A stretch of DNA of 60,812 nucleotides from Millisia brevis NBRC 105863. Lineage in GTDB: Bacteria; Actinomycetota; Actinomycetes; Mycobacteriales; Mycobacteriaceae. The DNA lies in NCBI RefSeq assembly GCF_001552615.1, contig NZ_BCRN01000022.1:1-60812 (forward strand). The letters run 5' to 3'. Both the position numbers and the translations under genes were made by a program. This document shows positions 23,684 to 32,526 of the stretch, piece by piece. A model generated the notes under the pieces. The model was not told the DNA's origin. It did not search any database and saw only the letters and a program-made list of their open reading frames with translations. The stretch's first letter is position 1; each line of letters starts with the position of its first letter.

Positions 23684-24571
23684 TCATGAGTCTCCGAGCC
23701 ACCCGGGAGAAGCGGGAAGCGTTGGGGGTGGGGAAGAGTTCTCGACGGTTTCGGGCTCGGGCGGTGCGTCCGGGAACAGCGTGCGCCCCCACGGGTCGCA
23801 CAACTCGTTGGTCTCGTCCGAGAGCGGCCGCAAGGTGATCGTCCATCCGGTGAAGAGGTTGTTTCTCGGTGCGCTCCAAGCGGGTTGGTCACCGGGCCTA
23901 TCCGTCGCAGTCGGTTCGTCGGAGGTATCGGGAATCGAGGAGGGGGCGTACGCCACGGCACGTTCGGGAGGTGTGAGGGTCCGGTCGACGAATTCGTACA
24001 TCAGCGCGTATGCCGGACCGTTCGAACTGACATACGTGCCCTCGCTGAGTCGGGCCATCCCGTCGCCTTGAATGCAGATCAACGCGGTAAATCCGTCCGG
24101 AGATACATCCAGCGACTGAAGACGGGCGTACTGGGTGCCGTAGATCGCCGCCACCCCCGACTCGTAGCCATAGAAGTCGTGGAGCTCGGGATCGAGGGCG
24201 TCCATGAAGCCGGGATAGGTGCTGTCGGGTCCTGCGTACCTGGCAACAACGTCTGCCTCACGAGCGGCGCGAACGAGTATGGCTTCCGGCCCGACGAGAT
24301 CGATTCCGGACTCGGCCGACCAGATCATTGTGGCGTTGCGAACGTTCTCCGGTGGTTCATACGCGGTCGGCGTGGTGTCGCGGGTTGAGTGGTCGCCGGT
24401 GCAGCCGGATATGAGGCTTCCCAGCACAAGGAGAACGGTGGCGGTTCGCCCACGCTGCGTCCGAGGCGGCGCGGATAGATGAGTTGCCTTTGTACGGGGT
24501 TGGGGCGTGGCCGGGGAACCCTTCGTGGCCGCTTCCTGATCGCGGAGCGGCATCATTCGATCACCGTGCAT
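23684..24571 (-). CDS. Lipoprotein 2 of the secreted-protein array
   Basis: A 295-aa protein if started at ATG 24571 (ATG 24556 and 24553 are alternatives). A long basic N-terminus precedes a hydrophobic stretch and lipobox LISGC near residue 50; then the family domain (NVRNATMIWSAESGIDLVGPE, YAGPDSTYPGFMDALDPE, CIQGDGMARLSEGTY, WSAPRNNLFTGWTI, CDPWGRTLFPDA, PPPTLPASPGW). It lies between the truncated large gene and a lipoprotein pseudogene on the same strand. Function unknown. Confidence 0.75.
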   Translation of the reverse strand: MHGDRMMPLRDQEAATKGSPATPQPRTKATHLSAPPRTQRGRTATVLLVLGSLISGCTGDHSTRDTTPTAYEPPENVRNATMIWSAESGIDLVGPEAILVRAAREADVVARYAGPDSTYPGFMDALDPELHDFYGYESGVAAIYGTQYARLQSLDVSPDGFTALICIQGDGMARLSEGTYVSSNGPAYALMYEFVDRTLTPPERAVAYAPSSIPDTSDEPTATDRPGDQPAWSAPRNNLFTGWTITLRPLSDETNELCDPWGRTLFPDAPPEPETVENSSPPPTLPASPGWLGDS

Positions 24572-25435
24572 CTGGTTCGGTCCAGTTCCCCAACTTGATC
24601 TCGGTGCAGACGACCCGGCCGACCGACCCGGAGACGGTACCATCCTGGATACGCCGACAGAGTCGGGGGAGGCGTTGACCGTTCGACCGTGGCTGGTTCG
24701 GAGGACGCATCGGGGAAGAACGTTCGCCCCCAGCCTTCACAGCGCATTTCGTCCCATCTGTAAGCTTTCCGGAACCCACTTCCCAACCTGTTACGACATT
24801 GCCCCCTGGAGCGTTCCGGGTCGGTCATCCGTCGACCCCGGAATCAACCATTTTGGGAGTCGGCATTCTAATTTCCGATAATGGATGTCGTGACGATTTC
24901 TCCCATTGTGGGCCCGTGCCTCCCGGTGACTTCGTACGTAATGAGGAAATCCGTTCCAGCCAAACTGAACACGCCCCGTACGTGTATCGCGCCAGCCCGT
25001 CCGGCTGAACGCACCACGACAGCGCTGAATCCGTCGGGACTCGGAGATCGTCTGGATTCGGGAGTGCTCTGTCCCGCGCACCGGCGCCAGTCCCTCCCCA
25101 TCGATGTAGAAGCATCGGTCCTCTGGCCTCTCCGTGTCCATGTAGCCGGGATGGGTGCGGTCGGGTCCGGCGTTCAGTGCCACGAGATGCGCTTCACGGC
25201 TTGCCAAGGTGAGCGTCGCCTGAGGGCCGAGGAGGCCGATTCCCGACTCTGCGGCCCAGATGAGCGTTGCCCCTCGCCCGCGCTCCGGGGCGTGGTGGCC
25301 GGGACTTCCCGGCGGCGTCGGCGCGGAGGTGCCGGCGTCGCAGCCGGAGGTCAGCACACCGGCGGCAGGCAGGAGTGCCGCTGTGAGTCGGCGACGACAT
25401 GTTTCGCCTCGGCCTCGAGTGGGGGTGCAGCCCAT
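24553..25435 (-). pseudogene. Lipoprotein 3 of the array (multiple frameshifts)
   Basis: The start (MGCTPTRGRGETCRRRL...), hydrophobic segment and lipobox LTSGC, and the first half of the family domain (ATLIWAAESGIGLLGPQATL, HLVALNAGPDRTHPGYMD) are in one frame to about 25060. The next pieces (CVQPDGLARYTYG; FLITYEVTG) are in two other frames, and the C-terminus (WGRTFFPDASSEPATVE, PPPTLSAYPGW) is in yet another, reading through to 24553. At least three indels plus loss of the WSAPxxN segment. Clearly decayed. Confidence 0.82.
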
Positions 25436-25547
25436 CTGACCCCCTTGCCGTCCCGGCGATGGATGCTGCTCACTGAAGTGCTTCGCTGAGAGCAGTCTCG
25501 TTGTCCGCCCTGTCTCGTCGAGAGCTGATCCGCGGGAATGAGCCCGC

Positions 25548-26354
25548 TCATGAGCCTCGGGGCCAACCCGGGAAAGCAGGGAGTGTCTCGGGAGGAACGT
25601 CAACGGTGACCTCCTCTGGGATCACAGGAGCGTCCGGAACGACTCTGCGACCCCAGGTCTCGCAGATGCCGTCCTGATCATCGATGACTCCACCGATCGA
25701 GACACGCCAACCGCCGAAGTGGTCGTCGAGGGGCGCGCTCCATGTGCCGGGTGGCGCCAATGATGTGGCCATGACGTCGTCGGAGTTGTCGCGGTTGGCG
25801 GTGGTTGAACGGGATTCGCCATCGACGGCCATAGGCTCCGGCGACAACACCTTCGTGAATTCGATCTGCGTGCGATATCCCGGGCCGATCGTGCGAAAGT
25901 ACCCATCGTCGATCAACCGCGCGATACCGGAACTCTGCAGACACACCGTCGCTACGAAACCATCGGCCGTGTCGCCGGTGGAAAGGACGTGGCCGAATTC
26001 GGTTCCGAAAAGCGGGAACCGCCAGGCGGTGTTTTCTCGGTAGAGGTTGAGGAGACTCCGCTCTACGGCGTATCGATACCCGGGGTAGCTGCGATCCACG
26101 CCGGCAACCATCGCGACGAGATGTGCTTCATAGGCTGCTCGTGTGAGCGTGCCGCGCTCGTCGTCCAGAGTGGCTGTCGATTCCGCAGACCAGACCAGGG
26201 TCGCGTTGGCCACTTCGGGCGGGGGTGCGTATCGATCGCTTGCGACCACTGACGAGGACGTTTCACAGCCGGAAATCAGCAAGATAATCGCCGCAGCGAG
26301 CAGCGAGTGCCTTCGCCGTCTGTCTGTCCGTGAAGCCGGAGATCTCCGTTTCAT
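25548..26354 (-). CDS. Lipoprotein 4, directly downstream of the full-length large gene
   Basis: A 268-aa lipoprotein from ATG 26354 (ATGA overlap with the large gene stop). Signal peptide MKRRSPASRTDRRRRH then LLAAAIILLISGC. The family domain is the most diverged of the four (VANATLVWSAESTATLDD, AYEAHLVAMVAGVDRSYPGY, CLQSSGIARLIDDGYF, WSAPLDDHFGGWRV, CETWGRRVVPDAP, ETLPAFPGW). Translational coupling suggests it acts with the large protein, on the outer face of the membrane (inference). Confidence 0.8.
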   Translation of the reverse strand: MKRRSPASRTDRRRRHSLLAAAIILLISGCETSSSVVASDRYAPPPEVANATLVWSAESTATLDDERGTLTRAAYEAHLVAMVAGVDRSYPGYRYAVERSLLNLYRENTAWRFPLFGTEFGHVLSTGDTADGFVATVCLQSSGIARLIDDGYFRTIGPGYRTQIEFTKVLSPEPMAVDGESRSTTANRDNSDDVMATSLAPPGTWSAPLDDHFGGWRVSIGGVIDDQDGICETWGRRVVPDAPVIPEEVTVDVPPETLPAFPGWPRGS

Positions 26355-28879
26355 GACGTATGGTTTCCGTCCGGCCATTGATTGCGGAAAGAATCGGCGT
26401 AGGCATCAGTCGTCAAGATGTCGATCGCCTCGGCTCCCGACCGATTCTGCGGATAGATCAAGTCATCCAGGCGCGGATCACCGTACGCGGCAGCTCGTTC
26501 GGTGTACGAATGCAGCTGCGTCGGGTCGATACCGGCTGCGACGAGTACGGATTCGAGGGTCCGCTCTGGTCCTGTACCGGGTAGCTGTCCGCCGACGTGA
26601 GCGCCCGTGGGGCCGGTGATCAGCTCCGAATACGGAGTGAAGCCGTCAGCGGTCGTGAATTCATCCGGCAACGCCGCTGGGTCGATAGCGCCCGAAGCGG
26701 CAAGTTCTTGCACCATCTGGTACATCCGGGCTCCGCTGGTGCCGAACGTGGTCGTGCTCAGGCCGTGGCCGCCGAGGGCCGTACCCTGATGCGGCAGAGC
26801 GGTGGTTGAGTCGGCGATCACGAGATCCGACTTGAAGATCTCAGTAATAGCGGCCACACCCGCTGGACCAGCCCCGAAACCACCGCCCGCGATCTGGGCC
26901 GCGGTATATGCGGTGGCCCACCGCTGTGCGGACTCCTGCGCCACGGTATCGAGATCGTTCTGTCGTTCGCTGATTTCGACCTCCAGACCTCGGCCGACCA
27001 GCCAATGAAGATTCGATGCATAACCGCCGATTCCGCTTGCACCGATACCAGCGACCTCGCTTGTGGCGAACAACCTGTCGAGACGATTGGATTCGGCCAG
27101 TGCTGCCGTGTTGATCATGTTCCCGGCGGTCTCATCGCCGTTGAGAACGCTGAGTACCCGGACCGCCTCGATCGGTCCGCCGAGCTGGCCGAAGCCGGTG
27201 GTCCCCGTCAGCGAGTCGCTCATCCCGACCATGGAGCCGGTGTATGGAGCGAGTGCGCCTGCCAGTGCTTGTGTGGCGAGCGGGTTGACCTCACCGAGGG
27301 ATTGGCTGCCTGCATTGGGCATGTCCAGCCATGTGGCGTAGAGGTTCTGGTCGTTGACCTCGGATTGGGTGGTCGACAACAACTGCGCCAGACCGAATGC
27401 CGCCTCGCCCGCGCGTTGTGGCCGAGGATCGTCGGGGTTGCCGGGATCCACTGCGGCATCCTCACCGATCCAGGAGAACATGTTCGACAGCGACGCTCCC
27501 TCGTCGGCCCATTCGTGCGTCAGGAGGGGAACGATCACGGTGTCGCGGTGGTAGTCGGCGCCGAGGAGGTGTTCGTCTCCGAGTCCGGTGATGAGGGCGT
27601 GGTTCGCCTCGGGGTTGCGGGTGCCGACGTCGAGGAGGTTGGTGATCGTGGTCTCCGGTAGGGCGTAGCCGGGGATGGGCGCCAGTTCGGTGTTGTCGGT
27701 CAGCACGACCTGGTAGGCCGCCTGGCGGCTCAGTTCGACGCCGAGCCGATCACCGGGTGGGTACGCGTCGTTGGAGGAGTTGAGCAGGCCGGCGAGTTCG
27801 GCCATATCCCGCTGGTAGGCGAACACGTCCTCGGGCGTGGCGTAGGCATCGGGCAGCGGCCCGGTCGCATCCGGAAGAGGTCCCAGGTCGGGCCGCGTGC
27901 CGATCAGTTCCCGCACGCCTTCGGGGAGCCGGTCCCAGCCACCCCGGCCGACCTCGGCGCCTGCGCCGTCCCGCGCCACCACCTGTTCGTTCGACACCGT
28001 CAGCAGGCCGTTGGCCAGGCTGGTGCGCAGATCGTTCGATGCATCGGAGGGCTCGGCGGTGAGCTGTTCGGACAGCCGCAGCAGTCCGTCGCTACCGGCG
28101 TTTTCGTACAGCGCGGTCAGATACTCCAGCTTCTCGGCCGGAATGTCGACGTCTCGACCGGTGGCGATTGCTGCGAGTTGCTCGGATGTCAGTCCCGCCT
28201 GCGAGAGCCGGTCCTCGAGGCGTTCGATCTCGGCGGAGCTGAGCGGACCGGAAGCGATGGCGGTTCCGTCGTCCGCACCCAGATCGGCGGTCAGATCTCG
28301 CTCGGAGGTCCACCCGGCGGGTCCGTCGGCGAAGGCCCCACGCGCGAGCTGGTCGCCGCGGGCCCGAATCTCGTCACCGTTCGCTGTGATGGTGGCGATC
28401 ACATCATCGATGGCACCGGTCAGCCCGCGATAGGCGGAGGCGATGTCGTCCCGATGCTCCCGCGCCCGCTGCTCGATCCGCTCGACGTCCTCCGCCGCGA
28501 TGTCCGGCCCGGATATCACGTCGACTCGCCAGTCGCCACCAACGGCGAAGCCGGCCCCGAAGTAGATGTCCGTTTCGGCCGCTTCCGCCCTGCCGAGGAC
28601 CACGCGCCGCTCGTCGCTCAGCCGCAGCGCCGCCTTCTCCAGGGCTTCGGCGAACTCGAGCACCTCGTAGGACAGCTTGCGGCCCTCGTCGTGGTCTTCG
28701 CCGATGCGGTCGTACGCCGCGTCGTGCGAGCGCCCCGTCCAACTGCCGTCGAGTTCGACCATGCGGTTGCGGGCACGCGGAAGGTGTTCCATATAGGCCG
28801 CGTCACCCCTGCGGATCGTGGCCGCCCGGCCGGCGAGCGCGTCGGTATTCCACACCGTCAGTTGGGGTCGGGTCGGCAT
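26351..28879 (-). CDS. Large type VII-associated protein (TPR repeat region-like)
   Basis: An 842-aa protein. ATG 28879 is chosen because the preceding gene stops at 28882; the longer open frame is antisense noise. Residues 1-190 are helical with a W-containing hairpin (MVELDGSWTGRSHDAAYDRI) and coiled coils, as in WXG/LXG proteins; 190-320 is acidic and helical; about 330-500 is the highly conserved middle (AYATPEDVFAYQRDM, GYALPETTITNLLDVGTRNP, YHRDTVIVPLLTHEW); the C-terminal 350 residues diverge from the sister protein at 22015-23637. No signal peptide. Resembles proteins annotated as TPR repeat region-containing in mycobacteria and relatives; function unknown. Confidence 0.75.
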   Translation of the reverse strand: MPTRPQLTVWNTDALAGRAATIRRGDAAYMEHLPRARNRMVELDGSWTGRSHDAAYDRIGEDHDEGRKLSYEVLEFAEALEKAALRLSDERRVVLGRAEAAETDIYFGAGFAVGGDWRVDVISGPDIAAEDVERIEQRAREHRDDIASAYRGLTGAIDDVIATITANGDEIRARGDQLARGAFADGPAGWTSERDLTADLGADDGTAIASGPLSSAEIERLEDRLSQAGLTSEQLAAIATGRDVDIPAEKLEYLTALYENAGSDGLLRLSEQLTAEPSDASNDLRTSLANGLLTVSNEQVVARDGAGAEVGRGGWDRLPEGVRELIGTRPDLGPLPDATGPLPDAYATPEDVFAYQRDMAELAGLLNSSNDAYPPGDRLGVELSRQAAYQVVLTDNTELAPIPGYALPETTITNLLDVGTRNPEANHALITGLGDEHLLGADYHRDTVIVPLLTHEWADEGASLSNMFSWIGEDAAVDPGNPDDPRPQRAGEAAFGLAQLLSTTQSEVNDQNLYATWLDMPNAGSQSLGEVNPLATQALAGALAPYTGSMVGMSDSLTGTTGFGQLGGPIEAVRVLSVLNGDETAGNMINTAALAESNRLDRLFATSEVAGIGASGIGGYASNLHWLVGRGLEVEISERQNDLDTVAQESAQRWATAYTAAQIAGGGFGAGPAGVAAITEIFKSDLVIADSTTALPHQGTALGGHGLSTTTFGTSGARMYQMVQELAASGAIDPAALPDEFTTADGFTPYSELITGPTGAHVGGQLPGTGPERTLESVLVAAGIDPTQLHSYTERAAAYGDPRLDDLIYPQNRSGAEAIDILTTDAYADSFRNQWPDGNHTS
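27508..27763. repeat. Near-identical tract shared with 23184-23439
   Basis: Second copy of the 256-bp tract, inside the full-length large gene. See 23184-23439 for the comparison. Confidence 0.8.
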
Positions 28880-28881
28880 GC

Positions 28882-29190
28882 TCAGGGCTTGTCGTCGAAC
28901 GCCAGTGTTGCCAGCATGTCGTGCACGCCGCGGTCGGTCGCGTCGATGTCCTTGGCCGCCGAGGTGACGATGTACGCGACGGTGCGCAGGCGGTCGGCGA
29001 CCTTCAGCCAGGCGTACTCGGTGGATTCGCCGGCCTTCGCGCAGGCCTGCGGGATCGAGCAGCCGGGCAGAGCTGCGGAGATGTCGGAAACCGCCGATCG
29101 GATCTCGATCGCGTCGATCTGCGCCCCCGCATCGTCCAGGACCTCGCCGAGCGCGAGCATGTGCTCGACATCGGCTTTCAGTAACCCCAT
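28882..29190 (-). CDS. EspC/WXG100-like partner of the large protein
   Basis: A 102-aa helical protein (LLKADVEHMLALGEVLDDAG; TEYAWLKVADRLRTVAYIV) with two Cys residues in GCSIPQACAKAG. ATG 29190 follows a G-rich stretch (GGGGGTGGGGGCG); a GTG at 29199 is possible. Two bases separate its stop from the start of the large gene. Size and position match EspC-type type VII partners. A GGAAC (minus, near 29232) lies upstream but without a good CGTC at the right distance. Confidence 0.7.
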   Translation of the reverse strand: MGLLKADVEHMLALGEVLDDAGAQIDAIEIRSAVSDISAALPGCSIPQACAKAGESTEYAWLKVADRLRTVAYIVTSAAKDIDATDRGVHDMLATLAFDDKP

Positions 29191-29268
29191 CGCCCCCACC
29201 CCCGGTCACGAACAGCGAAACTGTACCCGGTTCCAGGTGGGCGTCGCCTGCCTTGGATGGCCGGACGG

Positions 29269-29946
29269 CTACGTCGCCTCGTCGTCGCTCTCGGATCGCC
29301 GCAACCGGTAGGCCCGCGAACTGGCCTGAAAACCGCACGGCCGCTCCGAGCACCACCGGCGGTTACCCGCGCGGGAGCGGTCGACGAACAGGATCGGGCA
29401 TTTCTCGGACGCACATTCCTTGATGCGGTGATTGAACTCGCCGGTGAACAGATCGATCGCATCCGCGGCCACCAGTGCCATCAACTCCGCGAATTCGAGC
29501 ACCTCGGGTAGGCGCTGATGGCGGGCCCCGGCGTCGAGAATCGGCACATAGGGCTGCCGGCGACTCCAGTGGTTCACCAGGTCGATATCGCAGGCCGACG
29601 CCGGTGCCCCGCGTTGTTCCAGAGTTGCCAGCCGAAAGATCGCTTCCCGAAGCTCCCGCGCGTCGGCGACGTCGCCGCTGTTCAGAGAGGTGGACAGAAT
29701 CGGAAGACCCGAACGGTGGAACCACTCCTCGAGCAGCGCGGGGCTCGTCCACCGTTCGACGCCGTGGGGTCGCGACCGTGGACCGGCCATCGACGCCACG
29801 AAGTTCAGGCACAACGCGTTCGACCGGAATTTGAACGTCCACTGATGGGTGGGCGCGGTTCGAGGGGCGGTGGATCGAGGCTCGAGCACGGCGCCGGCAG
29901 CACGGTACACACGCACGTCCTTCCTTCGGTGGACCCGATTTCGCAT
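29269..29946 (-). CDS. CGNR-type zinc-finger/ABATE regulator, divergent from the ABC operon
   Basis: A 225-aa protein with the N-terminal ABATE-like domain and the C-terminal treble-clef zinc finger: CASEKCPILFVDRSRAGNRR then WCSERPCGFQASSRAYR. Cys residues are kept, but the eponymous CGNR is CGFQ here. Such proteins are predicted stress-linked DNA-binding regulators. It is transcribed away from the taurine-type transporter operon across a short region with a perfect palindrome, so it may control that operon (inference). The start is uncertain; internal starts are possible. Confidence 0.75.
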   Translation of the reverse strand: MRNRVHRRKDVRVYRAAGAVLEPRSTAPRTAPTHQWTFKFRSNALCLNFVASMAGPRSRPHGVERWTSPALLEEWFHRSGLPILSTSLNSGDVADARELREAIFRLATLEQRGAPASACDIDLVNHWSRRQPYVPILDAGARHQRLPEVLEFAELMALVAADAIDLFTGEFNHRIKECASEKCPILFVDRSRAGNRRWCSERPCGFQASSRAYRLRRSESDDEAT

Positions 29947-30013
29947 AGAGGGCCGCGCTCCATGGTGCAGGGCCGGCCCACATCGTCAAAGAGTTAAATT
30001 CACGCTGCGTCAA

Positions 30014-30053
30014 GGGTCATGACCCTGACGGTTGTTTTCATAGGGTCATCACC
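30014..30053. promoter_or_regulatory. Operator-like palindromes before the sulfonate-type ABC operon
   Basis: GGGTCATGACCC at 30014-30025 is a perfect 12-bp palindrome, and a second, imperfect site GGGTCATCACC (30043-30053) abuts the ATG at 30054, 29 bp away. No clear ribosome site precedes the ATG. Binding at both sites would close the promoter; the divergent CGNR protein is the nearest candidate. Confidence 0.6.
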
Positions 30054-30866
30054 ATGAGGATCAGCGATAGTGCGGCCATTCGGACCGCTGGGGAGCTCGA
30101 CGACTCCGGGGCCGTCCGGCTGGCCAGGCTCTCGCGACGGTTCGACGGACAGACCGGCCCGGTGGATGCGCTGCGTGAGGTGGACCTGTCGATCGCCGAC
30201 GGCGAGTTCGTGTCGTTGATCGGTCCGAGCGGCTGCGGCAAGAGCACACTGCTCAAGATCGTCGCCGGCCTCGATACCGACTTCAGCGGAACGGTGGAGG
30301 TCGGTGGCCGAGCCGTGCGCGGACCGGGGATCGATCGCGGGTTCATCTTCCAGGAGTCGCGCCTGTTTCCCTGGCTGACCGTGGAAGCCAATATCGCGGC
30401 CAATCTGTCCCTGCGGGATTCGTCGGTGCGCGACCGGGTGCACGACCTGATCCGACTGGTGCGACTCGACGGTTTCGAGCGTGCCTACCCGAAGGAACTG
30501 TCCGGGGGCATGGCCCAGCGGGTAGCCATCGCCCGGGCGTTGCTGCGCGATCCGGCCGTGCTGCTGCTCGATGAGCCGTTCGGGGCGCTCGATGCCTTCA
30601 CCCGCGCCCACATGCAGGAGGTGTTGGTGGACATCTGGACGCGCCGCCGCACCACGATGGTCTTCGTTACCCACGACGTCGACGAGGCGGTCGTCCTGGC
30701 CAATCGGGTGGTCATCCTCGCCCCCCGTCCCGGGCGTGTGCGCTCGATCATCCCGATTGACCTACCCCACCCACGGATCACCTCGTCCCGCGAGCTGCAG
30801 GAGTACCGCTTCGATGTCCTCACCCAGTTTGAGTCCACCCCGCGACCTGCGGAGCGAGTCGACTGA
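30054..30866 (+). CDS. Taurine/alkanesulfonate-type ABC transporter ATP-binding protein
   Basis: A 270-aa ABC ATPase of the SsuB/TauB/NrtD group. Walker [10 protein letters not shown] at 57-65, Q-loop [11 protein letters not shown], signature LSGGMAQRV, Walker [13 protein letters not shown] and the switch His in VTHDVDEAV are all present. It energises the two permeases that follow. The downstream permease starts inside this gene (overlap of about 50 bp). The enzymes that follow suggest a sulfonate or related organosulfur substrate, but nitrate or pyrimidine precursors cannot be excluded from sequence. Confidence 0.9.
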   Translation: MRISDSAAIRTAGELDDSGAVRLARLSRRFDGQTGPVDALREVDLSIADGEFVSLIGPSGCGKSTLLKIVAGLDTDFSGTVEVGGRAVRGPGIDRGFIFQESRLFPWLTVEANIAANLSLRDSSVRDRVHDLIRLVRLDGFERAYPKELSGGMAQRVAIARALLRDPAVLLLDEPFGALDAFTRAHMQEVLVDIWTRRRTTMVFVTHDVDEAVVLANRVVILAPRPGRVRSIIPIDLPHPRITSSRELQEYRFDVLTQFESTPRPAERVD

Positions 30867-31689
30867 GCTCGGCGATGTCCATATCGGCGCAGCGCCCGAG
30901 CGTGGCCGCCGCCGCGGTTCGCTCGCCCGACGTGCCGCCGCGGTCCTCCCCGGCCTGATCCTGCCCGTCACCATCTTGGTGGTGTGGCAGATCGCGTCCG
31001 AGACGGGTCGCATCTCGCCGATCCTCTTTCCCAGCCCGACAACGATTCTCGACGCCTTCGCCGACCTGGCCGGTGCCGGCACGTTGTGGGAGCACACCTC
31101 GACCACCGTCATGCGGGTGGTTGCCGGCTTGTTGATCGGCGGCGGTTTGGCACTGCTGTTCGGCGCGCTGGTGGGCATGCTGCGCACCGCCGAGCAGGTG
31201 GTCAACCCCACCGCGCAGATGGTCCGGATGGTGCCTCATCTGGCGATGACCAGCCTGTTCGTGTTGTGGTTCGGGATCGGGGAAACCTCCAAGGTGCTGC
31301 TGATCGCCAAGGGAGTCTTCTTTCCCATCTACGTCGCCACCTTTCTGGGCTTTCGGGATACCGACGCGAAACTGATCCAGGTGGCGCGGGTGCTGGAGTT
31401 CTCGAGGTTCGACATCTTCCGGAAGGTGTTGATCCCCGGAAGCCTGGGACATCTGTTCTACGGGCTGCGGCTGTCGGTCGGGATCGCCTGGGGCGCTGTG
31501 GTCGTCGCCGAGATGATCTCTTCGTCCAGCGGCCTCGGGTACCTGATGATCGACGCGCGGTCGTTCAACGACACCCCGGTGGTCTTCGTCGGAATCCTGA
31601 CGTTCGCGATCCTCGGGATCGCCTCCGATCTGGCGTTGCGTGCCATCGAACGGCGGACCCTGCGCTGGAGCGACAGGAGGGCCACATGA
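30814..31689 (+). CDS. Taurine/alkanesulfonate-type ABC permease, first
   Basis: A 291-aa permease of the SsuC/TauC type from ATG 30814 (TTG 30829 also possible). About six membrane segments ([53 protein letters not shown]) and the cytoplasmic coupling loop near [17 protein letters not shown]. Overlaps the ATPase gene upstream and the second permease downstream (ATGA). Having two different SsuC-like permeases is unusual, since most sulfonate systems use one gene; they probably form a heterodimer. Confidence 0.88.
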   Translation: MSSPSLSPPRDLRSESTELGDVHIGAAPERGRRRGSLARRAAAVLPGLILPVTILVVWQIASETGRISPILFPSPTTILDAFADLAGAGTLWEHTSTTVMRVVAGLLIGGGLALLFGALVGMLRTAEQVVNPTAQMVRMVPHLAMTSLFVLWFGIGETSKVLLIAKGVFFPIYVATFLGFRDTDAKLIQVARVLEFSRFDIFRKVLIPGSLGHLFYGLRLSVGIAWGAVVVAEMISSSSGLGYLMIDARSFNDTPVVFVGILTFAILGIASDLALRAIERRTLRWSDRRAT

Positions 31690-32486
31690 CAACCGTCGAC
31701 ACCCGCTCGGGATCCGGGCGCACGCGAAGCCGCGCCCTCGTTCTCGGAGCGCTCATCCCCGTCGGAGCGCTTCTGCTGTGGCAGATCGTGACCGCGCTGC
31801 GGCTCATCGACCCGCTGTTCATGCCGGCTCCCGCCGCAGTGGTCACCGCGTTCGGCGAGTGGATCACCGACGGGGGATTGGCCGAGGACATGAGCATCAG
31901 CCTGCAGCGGGCCGCGCTGGGCTTCGTGCTCGGCGGCGGTCTGGGCGTCATCGTCGGTGTGCTGACCGGCTTCTCGGCCGCCGCCTCCCGACTGCTCGAT
32001 CCGTCGCTGCAGGTTGTCCGCCTGACACCCACCCTCGCGATCGCCCCGCTGCTGGTCCTGTGGTTCGGCTTCGGGGAACTGTCCAAGGTGGTGTTGATCG
32101 CCTCGCTGGCCTTCTTCCCGCTGTACATGAGTGTCCACCAGGGGATCCGGCAGGTCGGTACCGCCTTCGTCGAGGTGGGCCGGGTCCTCGAGTTCTCGCG
32201 GTGGGATCACCTGCGGCTCATCCTCGGACCGGCGGCCTTGCCGTACCTGTTCACCGGTCTACGGCTGTCCCTCGGGGTGTCGTGGATCGGCCTGATCGTC
32301 GCCGAGATCACCGGATCGCAGTCGGGCGTCGGCCACCTGATCATCGCCGGACAGACGCAGAATCGCACCGACCTGGTCTTCGTCGGCATCGCGATCTTCG
32401 CGCTGATGGGCTGGCTGATCGATCGGGCGGTCACCGTGCTGCAGCGACGGGTTCTGCGATGGAACGACTCCCACAGCGGCTTCTGA
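31686..32486 (+). CDS. Taurine/alkanesulfonate-type ABC permease, second
   Basis: A 266-aa paralogue of the preceding permease with the same layout (LVLGALIPVGALLLWQIV; LGFVLGGGLGVIVGVLTGF; coupling loop EFSRWDHLRLILGPAALP; LIVAEITGSQSGVGHLI). ATG 31686 overlaps the upstream stop by 4 bp. Presumed partner in a permease heterodimer. Confidence 0.88.
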   Translation: MTTVDTRSGSGRTRSRALVLGALIPVGALLLWQIVTALRLIDPLFMPAPAAVVTAFGEWITDGGLAEDMSISLQRAALGFVLGGGLGVIVGVLTGFSAAASRLLDPSLQVVRLTPTLAIAPLLVLWFGFGELSKVVLIASLAFFPLYMSVHQGIRQVGTAFVEVGRVLEFSRWDHLRLILGPAALPYLFTGLRLSLGVSWIGLIVAEITGSQSGVGHLIIAGQTQNRTDLVFVGIAIFALMGWLIDRAVTVLQRRVLRWNDSHSGF

Positions 32487-32526
32487 CTGTTCGCCACACG
32501 ATTGTTGTACGAGGAAAGGCACGTTC

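Noticed and set aside
29200-29240. ECF promoter for the 29190 operon (GGAAC near 29232, CGTGA downstream)
   Set aside because: The spacer is about 19 bp and the -10 is not CGTC, so it does not match the four-copy promoter.
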